Shown: one piece after another, positions 58,277-64,000 of the stretch
Layout: each line of letters starts with the position of its first letter
Position numbering within the stretch: the stretch's first letter is position 1
NCBI GenBank assembly: GCA_041906305.1
Contig: JAYRJL010000005.1
Span: forward strand, 278,612 to 342,611
Length of the DNA stretch: 64,000 bases
From: SHVZ01 sp041906305
Lineage (GTDB): Bacteria > Pseudomonadota > Alphaproteobacteria > SHVZ01
Direction: 5' to 3'
Notes under the pieces: generated by a model
What the model was told of the DNA's origin: nothing
The model's input: the letters and a program-made list of their open reading frames with translations, nothing else
The model's database searches: none
Program-made: the position numbers and the translations under genes

Positions 58277-60286
58277 GTGCGTTATGTCCGCCGTTTCCCG
58301 CGCAGGATTCGCGAGATCGAGCATCGGTGGATACCGCTTTCCGACGGCGTAAGGCTGTCGGCGCGGATCTGGCTGCCGGTCGACGCGCTCGATGATCCGG
58401 TGCCGGCCATCCTCGAATACCTGCCGTATCGCCATCGCGACGGCACCTATGCGCGCGACAACGGCATCCACGCCTACTTCGCCGGCCACGGCTACGCCTC
58501 GATCCGCGTCGACATCAGGGGCTCGGGCGAATCCGAAGGCGTGCTGCTCGACGAGTACCTTCGCCAGGAGCAGGACGACGCGCTCGAGGTGATCCAGTGG
58601 ATCGCGCGTCAGCCCTGGTCGACCGGCAAGGTCGGCATGATGGGAATCTCCTGGGGCGGGTTTAATTCGCTGCAGGTCGCGGCGCGCCGCCCCCCGGCGC
58701 TGAAGGCGATCATCACCGTCGACTCGACCGACGACCGCTACAGCGACGATGCGCACTACATGGGCGGCGCGCTGCTCGGCGAGAACATGGGCTGGGGCTG
58801 CGCCTTCTTCATGCAGCAGGGCCGCGCGCCCGACCCCGCGATCGTCGGGCGCGACTGGCTCAAGATGTGGAAGCAACGCCTGAAGGCGATCCCGCATCCG
58901 GTCGAGCGCTGGATGAGCCACCAGACGCGCGACGCCTTCTGGAGGCACGGCTCGATATCCCGGAACTACGGCGCGATCCGCGCGGCGGTGTATGCGATCG
59001 GCGGATGGGAGGACGGCTACACCAACACGATCCTCAGGATGATGCGGAACCTGAAGGCGCCGCGGAAGGCGCTGATCGGGCCGTGGGAGCACACCTATCC
59101 GCACGTCGCCGACGTCAATCCGATGGGCTTCCTGCAGGAGGCGATGCGCTGGTGGGATCACTGGCTCAAGGACCGCGACACGGGGATCATGGACGAGCCG
59201 ATGATCCGCGCCTGGATGCAGGAGCGCGCGCCGCCGAAGCCGGTCTACACGCATCGCCCGGGCCGCTGGATCGCCGAGCGCGGATGGCCATCGACATCAA
59301 CGAAGCCGCTGCGCCTTCCGTTCGGCGACGGCACCCTCGGCGGAAAGAATCCGGCGCGCGCGACGTTCGTGGTGAGCTCGCCGCAGACGACCGGCATCGC
59401 CGGCGGCACGTGGTGTCCCTTCGGCGCGCCCGGCGACATGCCGGTGGACCAGAACGAGGATGACGGCCGCTCGATCTGCTTCGAGACGACGCCGCTCGCG
59501 CGTCGCATCGAGTTGTTCGGCACGCCCGAGGTGATCCTCGATCTCGCTTCCGATCGGAAGCAGGCGACGATCGCGGTGCGCCTCTCCGACGTGGCACCCG
59601 ACGGCGCGGCGACGCGGATCACCTACGGCATCCTCAATCTCTCGCATCGCGACGGGCACGAGCGTCCGAAGCCGTTGGTGCCCGGCCGTCGCGTGCGCGT
59701 GCGCCTGCGGCTCAACGACCTCGGCCAGGCGATCCCGAAGGGCCATCGCCTGCGCCTCGCGATCTCCACCGCCTACTGGCCCATCGTTTGGCCGTCGCCG
59801 GAGCCGGTGGCGCTGACGGTCTTCGCCGGGCGCGGGGCGGCGCTGCTCTTGCCGGTGCGGTCGCCGCAGGCCATCGACCGGCGGCTCGAGCCCTTCGCCG
59901 AGCCGGTGACGGCGCCCGAGAAGGATGTGAAGGAAGAGGGGATCGGCAAGCGCCGCAACGAGGTGGTCCGCGACATCGCGACCGGGCGCCAGGCCGAGGT
60001 CTCGACCCGCGGCGGGCTTTCGCGCTTCCCGCACGGCGTCACGACCTCGGTCGACGGCACGCACCGGCTCGAAATCCTGCCCGACGACCCGACCTCGGCC
60101 GTCTGCGAGACCTCCTGGACCACGCGCCAGGAGAAGGGTCGCTGGAAGGTCCGAACCGAGACCCGGACCCGACTGACCTCCGATCCCGCCTTCTTCCATC
60201 TGGAGGCGGAGATGACGGCCTATAGCGGCGATCGGAAAGTGAGCCACCGCCGTTGGCGGAAACGAATCCGCCGAAAATGCCTATAG
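58277..60286 (+). CDS. CocE/NonD-family alpha/beta hydrolase
   Basis: A 669-residue serine hydrolase of the CocE/NonD family (X-Pro dipeptidyl-peptidase S15 fold). The nucleophile is Ser125 in GISWGGFNS, preceded by GYASIRVDIRGSGESEG. A C-terminal jelly-roll domain (RLRLAISTAYWPIVWPSPEP, FAGRGAALLLPVR) is typical. The start is GTG four bases after the VOC gene. Family members hydrolyse esters and peptides, cocaine esterase being the best known; the substrate is unknown. Confidence 0.9.
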   Translation: MRYVRRFPRRIREIEHRWIPLSDGVRLSARIWLPVDALDDPVPAILEYLPYRHRDGTYARDNGIHAYFAGHGYASIRVDIRGSGESEGVLLDEYLRQEQDDALEVIQWIARQPWSTGKVGMMGISWGGFNSLQVAARRPPALKAIITVDSTDDRYSDDAHYMGGALLGENMGWGCAFFMQQGRAPDPAIVGRDWLKMWKQRLKAIPHPVERWMSHQTRDAFWRHGSISRNYGAIRAAVYAIGGWEDGYTNTILRMMRNLKAPRKALIGPWEHTYPHVADVNPMGFLQEAMRWWDHWLKDRDTGIMDEPMIRAWMQERAPPKPVYTHRPGRWIAERGWPSTSTKPLRLPFGDGTLGGKNPARATFVVSSPQTTGIAGGTWCPFGAPGDMPVDQNEDDGRSICFETTPLARRIELFGTPEVILDLASDRKQATIAVRLSDVAPDGAATRITYGILNLSHRDGHERPKPLVPGRRVRVRLRLNDLGQAIPKGHRLRLAISTAYWPIVWPSPEPVALTVFAGRGAALLLPVRSPQAIDRRLEPFAEPVTAPEKDVKEEGIGKRRNEVVRDIATGRQAEVSTRGGLSRFPHGVTTSVDGTHRLEILPDDPTSAVCETSWTTRQEKGRWKVRTETRTRLTSDPAFFHLEAEMTAYSGDRKVSHRRWRKRIRRKCL

Positions 60287-60449
60287 GATGAATTTCTACT
60301 GGATAGAACTACCTTTGGATTTGTGCCAATGGCCGTGGCGAGCGACCCGGCGACGGGCGTCCGGAAGCATCGCCGACAGGCGGCTTCGGGGCGAAGATCC
60401 TCAATCCTTTCGAGGGTTAACAGCCCCGTGCAGGTCCCGGGAAAAAGCC
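60287..60449. other. Gap without a recognised feature upstream of the rimP promoter
   Basis: I see no convincing gene or repeat here. A 62-codon frame at 60288 has no Shine-Dalgarno site or family likeness. Confidence 0.5.
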
Positions 60450-60477
60450 TTGCTGGGGCGGGCGAAATCGCTATAGT
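60450..60477 (+). promoter_or_regulatory. Candidate promoter for the rimP-nusA-rnpM-infB operon
   Basis: TTGCTG (60450-60455) and TATAGT (60472-60477) with a 16-base spacer. Transcription would begin near 60484, giving a leader of about 75 bases before the terminator at 60537. Confidence 0.6.
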
Positions 60478-60536
60478 CCGCCCGTTATTCCCGGTAGGCC
60501 CGGGCTGTCGTATCAGGTTGCTGGGATCGATGAAGC

Positions 60537-60561
60537 AGGTGGGCCCCGGGCCCACCTTTTT
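60537..60561 (+). terminator. Intrinsic terminator in the rimP leader (candidate attenuator)
   Basis: Stem AGGTGGGCCC (60537-60546) with GGGCCCACCT (60548-60557), followed by TTTTT. An upstream GGCCCGGG (60497-60504) is exactly complementary to CCCGGGCC (60545-60552) in the stem and could form a competing structure. RimP starts 63 bases later. Confidence 0.75.
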
Positions 60562-60623
60562 GTTTGGCCGGGTTTTCCGGTCCGCGATCGATCCGGTCCT
60601 TGAAGGATCAAAGAGGAGTCGTT

Positions 60624-61139
60624 TTGTCGGAGCGTCACGACGCCGAGGTCGGGACTGGTACCGCCGCCGAGCAGATCGAGCGGCTGGTCGAGCCGTCGCT
60701 GTCGGCGATGGGCTACGAGATCGTGCGCATCATGATCATGGGCAAGCACACGCCCACGCTCCAGATCATGGCCGAGCGCAAGGACGACCAGCCGATGACG
60801 GTCGAGGACTGCGCCGACATCAGCCGGCAGATCTCGGCCGTGCTCGACGTCGAGGACCCGATCCGCTCCGCCTACACGCTCGAGGTCAGCTCCCCCGGCC
60901 TCGACCGGCCGCTGACCCGGCCCAAGGACTTCCAGCGCTTCGCCGGCTACGAGGCGAAGCTCGAGACCCGCTTCCCGATCGACGGCCGGCGCAAGTTCAC
61001 CGGCAAGCTGATCGGCATCGACGGCGAGGTGGTGAAGCTGAAGGACGATGCCGGCGAGGTGTCGCTGCCCTACGCGCAGATCCACAAGGCGAAGCTCGTG
61101 CTCACCGACGAGCTGCTTCGCCAGGCCCAGAAACACTGA
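60624..61139 (+). CDS. rimP: Ribosome maturation factor RimP
   Basis: A 171-residue RimP, needed for assembly of the 30S subunit. Visible blocks are LVEPSLSAMGYEIVRIMIMG, DCADISRQISAVLDVEDPI and SYTLEVSSPGLDRPLTRPKDFQRFAG. I chose the TTG start because it sits five bases after GGAG in AAGAGGAG; a longer in-frame start lies at 60564 inside the terminator region and is less likely. It begins the conserved rimP-nusA-rnpM-infB order. Confidence 0.93.
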   Translation: MSERHDAEVGTGTAAEQIERLVEPSLSAMGYEIVRIMIMGKHTPTLQIMAERKDDQPMTVEDCADISRQISAVLDVEDPIRSAYTLEVSSPGLDRPLTRPKDFQRFAGYEAKLETRFPIDGRRKFTGKLIGIDGEVVKLKDDAGEVSLPYAQIHKAKLVLTDELLRQAQKH

Positions 61140-61187
61140 CGAACACTGACGTAGATCACTAACGGTTGGTCTTTTAGGGACGTGACG

Positions 61188-62741
61188 ATGGAAACCGGAC
61201 TGGCACTCAATCGGCTGGAGCTTCTGCAGGTCGCCGACGCGGTCGCCCGCGAAAAGGCGATCGAGCGCGACGAGGTTCTCGAAGCCATGGAAATGGCCAT
61301 CACCAAGGCCGGCCGCTCCAAGTACGGGCACGAGCACGACATCCGCGCGCAGATCGACCGCCAGTCGGGCGACATCAACCTCATGCGCTTCCGCCAGATC
61401 GTCGAGACGATCGACAACGAGGCGGTGCAGGTGACGATGGACGAGGCCCGCAAGGTCAATCCGGACGCCAAAGCCGGCGACTACATCGTCGACACGCTGC
61501 CGCCGATCGACTTCGGCCGCATCGCCGCCCAGACCGCCAAGCAGGTCATCGTCCAGAAGGTCCGCGACGCCGAGCGTCAGCGCCAGTTCAAGGAATACAA
61601 GGACCGCACCGGCGAGATCGTCAACGGCCTGGTCAAGCGCGTCGAGTTCGGCAACGTCACCGTCGACCTCGGCCGCGCCGAGGCGATCCTGCGCCGCGAC
61701 GAGCTGCTGCCGCGCGAGAGCTTCCGCACCGGCGACCGCGTCCGCGCCTACATCTACGACGTCCGCCAGGAGACCCGCGGCCCGCAGATCTTCCTGTCGC
61801 GCACCCATCCGCAGTTCATGGCGAAGCTGTTCGCCCAGGAAGTGCCCGAGATCTACGACGGCATCATCGAGATCAAGTCGGTCGCCCGCGATCCGGGCAG
61901 CCGCGCCAAGATCGCCGTCATCTCCCACGACTCGTCGATCGACCCGGTCGGCGCCTGCGTCGGCATGCGCGGGTCGCGCGTGCAGGCGGTCGTGCAGGAG
62001 CTGCAGGGCGAGAAGATCGACATCATCCCGTGGTCGCCCGATACCGCGACCTTCGTCGTCAACGCGCTGGCCCCGGCCGAGGTCGCCAAGGTCGTGCTCG
62101 ACGAGGAGGCTGGCCGCATCGAGGTGATCGTGCCGGACGACCAGCTGTCGCTGGCGATCGGCCGCCGCGGCCAGAACGTGCGTCTCGCCTCCATGCTGAC
62201 CGGATGGGATATCGACATCCTGACCGAGGCGGAGGAGTCCGAGCGCCGCACCGAGGAGACGCGCCGCCTGTCGTCGGTCTTCATGGAAGCCCTCGACATC
62301 GACGACGTCATTGCCCATCTGCTGATCACCGAAGGCTTCACCTCGGTCGAGGACGTGGCCTTCGTGCCTCTGGACGACCTGCTCTCGATCGAGGGCTTCG
62401 ACCGCGACGTGGCGAGCGAGCTGCGCGAGCGTGCGCGCGTCTACATCGCCGAGCGCAACGAGAAGCTGACCCAGCAGCGCAAGGACCTCGGCGTCGCCGA
62501 CGAGATCGCGGCGCTCGACGGCCTGACGCCCGAGCACCTGGTGAAGCTCGGCGAGAAGGGTGTGAAGACGCTCGACGATCTCGCCGACCTCGCCTCCGAC
62601 GAGCTGATCGAGATCGTCGGCAAGGAAGAGATGACCGAGGACAAGGCGAACGAGCTGATCATGGCGGCTCGCGCGCACTGGTTCGAGGGTGACGACAAGG
62701 GTGGAGCCGGCGCCGGTGCCGGATCGCCCGCTCACGCCTGA
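61188..62741 (+). CDS. nusA: Transcription termination/antitermination factor NusA
   Basis: A 517-residue NusA, controlling pausing, termination and antitermination on RNA polymerase. Domain order is: N-terminal RNAP-binding domain, S1 domain (GEIVNGLVKRVEFGNVTVDLG), KH1 and KH2 (DPVGACVGMRGSRVQAVVQELQGEKID; LAIGRRGQNVRLASMLTGW), then two C-terminal acidic repeats with helix-hairpin-helix likeness (VEDVAFVPLDDLLSIEGFD and LVKLGEKGVKTLDDLADL). The start is the ATG followed by ETGLALNRLELLQ. NusA is known to regulate its own operon in E. coli, which fits the leader terminator. Confidence 0.96.
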   Translation: METGLALNRLELLQVADAVAREKAIERDEVLEAMEMAITKAGRSKYGHEHDIRAQIDRQSGDINLMRFRQIVETIDNEAVQVTMDEARKVNPDAKAGDYIVDTLPPIDFGRIAAQTAKQVIVQKVRDAERQRQFKEYKDRTGEIVNGLVKRVEFGNVTVDLGRAEAILRRDELLPRESFRTGDRVRAYIYDVRQETRGPQIFLSRTHPQFMAKLFAQEVPEIYDGIIEIKSVARDPGSRAKIAVISHDSSIDPVGACVGMRGSRVQAVVQELQGEKIDIIPWSPDTATFVVNALAPAEVAKVVLDEEAGRIEVIVPDDQLSLAIGRRGQNVRLASMLTGWDIDILTEAEESERRTEETRRLSSVFMEALDIDDVIAHLLITEGFTSVEDVAFVPLDDLLSIEGFDRDVASELRERARVYIAERNEKLTQQRKDLGVADEIAALDGLTPEHLVKLGEKGVKTLDDLADLASDELIEIVGKEEMTEDKANELIMAARAHWFEGDDKGGAGAGAGSPAHA

Positions 62742-63324
62742 GGGCGAAACCGGCCCCGAGAGGCGATGCCTCGCGAGCGGCCGGGTCGCACCGAAGGCGA
62801 GCCTGATCCGCCTGGTCGTCGGTCCCGACGGCAAGGTGGTGACGGATCTGGACGCGAAGCTTCCGGGCCGCGGCCACTATCTCGCTCCTGAGCGGGAAGT
62901 GATCGAGCGGGCCGAGGCGAAGGGACTGATCCGCCGGGCGACCGGCGGCGATGTGGAGCCGGGGATGGCCGGGCGCCTGGAGGCGCTGATGGTCCGGCGG
63001 CTCATCGATCGCGTGGCGCTCGCCAGGAAGGCGGGGCAGGCGGTCGCAGGGTTCGAGAAGGTGCGCGAGCACCTGAAGTCGGGCGGTACGGCGGGTGCCG
63101 TTCTGCTCGAAGCGAGCGATGGCGCCGCCGATGGGCGCTCCAAGCTCGTGCCGTTGGCGCCGGGTGCCGACGTGGTCGACTGCCTGACGGCGAGCGAGCT
63201 CGCCCAGGCTTTCGGACGCGAGCACACGGTGCACGGCTTCGTCGCCAGGGGTGCGTTCGCCGAACGCATCGTGAAGGAGGCGACGAGGCTCAAGGGGTTG
63301 CGGTTGGGAAGCAGCAGAGCGTGA
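62689..63324 (+). CDS. rnpM: YlxR (RnpM)/DUF448 protein with C-terminal L7Ae-like domain
   Basis: A 207-211-residue two-part protein. The N-terminal YlxR/DUF448 domain has ERRCLASGRVAPKASLIRLV and GRGHYLAPE, a nucleic-acid-binding fold now linked to RNase P. The C-terminal part (ARKAGQAVAGFEKVREHLKSGGTAGAVLLEASDG) resembles an L7Ae-type kink-turn-binding domain, a common fusion in alphaproteobacteria. The start is GTG at 62689 or 62701; both overlap nusA by about 40-53 bases. infB follows with a GTGA overlap. Confidence 0.9.
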   Translation: MTTRVEPAPVPDRPLTPEGETGPERRCLASGRVAPKASLIRLVVGPDGKVVTDLDAKLPGRGHYLAPEREVIERAEAKGLIRRATGGDVEPGMAGRLEALMVRRLIDRVALARKAGQAVAGFEKVREHLKSGGTAGAVLLEASDGAADGRSKLVPLAPGADVVDCLTASELAQAFGREHTVHGFVARGAFAERIVKEATRLKGLRLGSSRA

Positions 63325-64000
63325 CGGAAAGCGAAGGCGCGATGACGGGGACCGACGAGCAGGACCGCAAGAAGATGCTGAGCCTTTCCCGCCCGGGAAG
63401 ACTCGAGCTCAAGAAGACCGTGGAGACCGGACAGGTCCGCCAGAGCTTCCCGCATGGCCGGTCGAAGACGGTCACCGTCGAGGTCAAGAAGAAGCGCACC
63501 TTCACCCAGGGTGCCGGCGGCCGCATGACCGAGGTCCGCGACGCACCGGCGCTCGAAGGTGAATTCGACGAGCAGGCCCATGCCGTCCGCAACCTGACGG
63601 CCGAGGAGGCTCAGCGCCGCTTCAAGGCGGTTCAGGAAGCGACGCACGCCGAAGCCGAGGCCAAGGCCCGTGCCGAGACCGATGCCGAGCATGCGGCGCT
63701 GGACGCCGAGCGCGAGGCCGAGGAAGCCCGTCTTCGCGCAGAGGAAGAAGAGGCGAATCGCCTGGCCCGCGAGGCCGAGGCGAAGCGCGCCGAGGAAGCG
63801 GCGAAGGCCGCCGAGGCCCAGCAGGCGCCCGAGGCGCCGCAGCCGGCGCCGCCGGCCGCGCCGCCGCGCCCGCCGATGACGTCGCGTCCCGCCGGACAGT
63901 CCTTCCGTCCGCAGCAGCCGCCTCGCGGCCTGCCGCCGGGCGCGCAGCAGCCGCTGCCGGAACGCCACCGCATGGCCGGCCCGGTCCGCGTCGAGCGCGC
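63321..64000 (+). CDS. infB: Translation initiation factor IF-2, N-terminal part (3' end outside window)
   Basis: The first 227 or so residues of IF-2, which places initiator tRNA on the 30S subunit. The visible part is the variable N-terminal region: LSLSRPGRLELKKT, VRQSFPHGRSKTVTVEVKKKR, then a long charged alanine/glutamate-rich coil (about residues 95-155) and a proline/glutamine-rich stretch. The GTPase domain is beyond the window. GTG 63321 overlaps the rnpM stop; an in-frame ATG is at 63342. Confidence 0.93.
   Translation, partial: MTESEGAMTGTDEQDRKKMLSLSRPGRLELKKTVETGQVRQSFPHGRSKTVTVEVKKKRTFTQGAGGRMTEVRDAPALEGEFDEQAHAVRNLTAEEAQRRFKAVQEATHAEAEAKARAETDAEHAALDAEREAEEARLRAEEEEANRLAREAEAKRAEEAAKAAEAQQAPEAPQPAPPAAPPRPPMTSRPAGQSFRPQQPPRGLPPGAQQPLPERHRMAGPVRVER

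Noticed and set aside
60288..60476. 62-codon frame upstream of rimP
   Set aside because: Overlaps the rimP promoter, no ribosome-binding site and no recognisable sequence.
60513..62834. 773-codon open frame antisense to rimP-nusA
   Set aside because: The frame mirrors third-position G/C bias of nusA and has no family likeness; the plus-strand genes are certain.

Overview
This window is GC-rich chromosomal DNA from an alphaproteobacterium. The evidence is the gene content: CobS/CobT of the aerobic cobaltochelatase, the hflK-hflC-DUF2065-degP run, the J-domain protein next to cobS, DUF1127 small proteins, DUF2889, ThyX, and the order rimP-nusA-rnpM-infB. The style (many short lineage-specific enzymes, DUF559 genes, GC-rich dispersed palindromes) fits the Rhodospirillales/Reyranella side of the class, but I cannot assign a genus. 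No rRNA, tRNA, CRISPR array, prophage or insertion sequence was recognised.

Layout. 0-8 kb: the end of an amidase gene, phosphoglycerate kinase, a secreted sorbosone-dehydrogenase-like beta-propeller, a class-I glutamine-amidotransferase-like hydrolase, a 2OG-Fe(II) oxygenase, LolA, a CBS protein, DUF2889, and a secreted repeat protein that seems to lack a standard start codon. 8-16 kb: BolA, J-domain protein, CobS, CobT, a membrane KAP NTPase, a Tat-exported dienelactone hydrolase, a short WYL-like protein, ThyX, and a DUF559 nuclease gene inside an inverted pair of dispersed palindromes. 16-20.5 kb: a WYL regulator divergent from a chain of small genes (two DUF1127 proteins, VOC protein, a glycolipid-binding family gene with an in-frame TGA, GST, cupin). 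20.8-25 kb: MFS transporter, PhoD phosphatase, two-subunit ThDP decarboxylase, Mrp. 26-31.7 kb: HflK, HflC, DUF2065, DegP, GNAT, MsrP.

31.7-32.1 kb is an AT-rich gene-free gap with a probable small RNA on the minus strand. 32-44 kb: DUF1501/DUF1800 pair, LysR, TrxB, GNAT, TauE-type permease, an uncharacterised 636-residue protein paired with an ELM1-family protein, Lrp/AsnC regulator, DMT permease, and a zinc deacylase. 44-48 kb: three CoA-transferase genes divergent from an acyl-CoA dehydrogenase, probably an acyl-CoA degradation module. 48.5-50.6 kb: YbjN, ProC, DJ-1/PfpI.

50.6-56.9 kb is the most coherent accessory unit: DUF2946, PCuAC copper chaperone, two paralogous periplasmic binding proteins, FecCD-type permease, ATPase, a [2Fe-2S]-ferredoxin-like DUF1636 protein and a SCO1/SenC protein. 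Five of these genes are chained by 4-base overlaps. The unit suggests uptake of a metal complex coupled to copper delivery, but its substrate is not evident. 57-60.3 kb: GST, VOC and CocE/NonD hydrolase genes. 60.4-64 kb: the rimP-nusA-rnpM-infB operon, with a promoter, a short leader and an intrinsic terminator in front of rimP that could form an attenuator. Most intergenic gaps are short and many neighbours overlap, so most runs of same-strand genes are probably operons.
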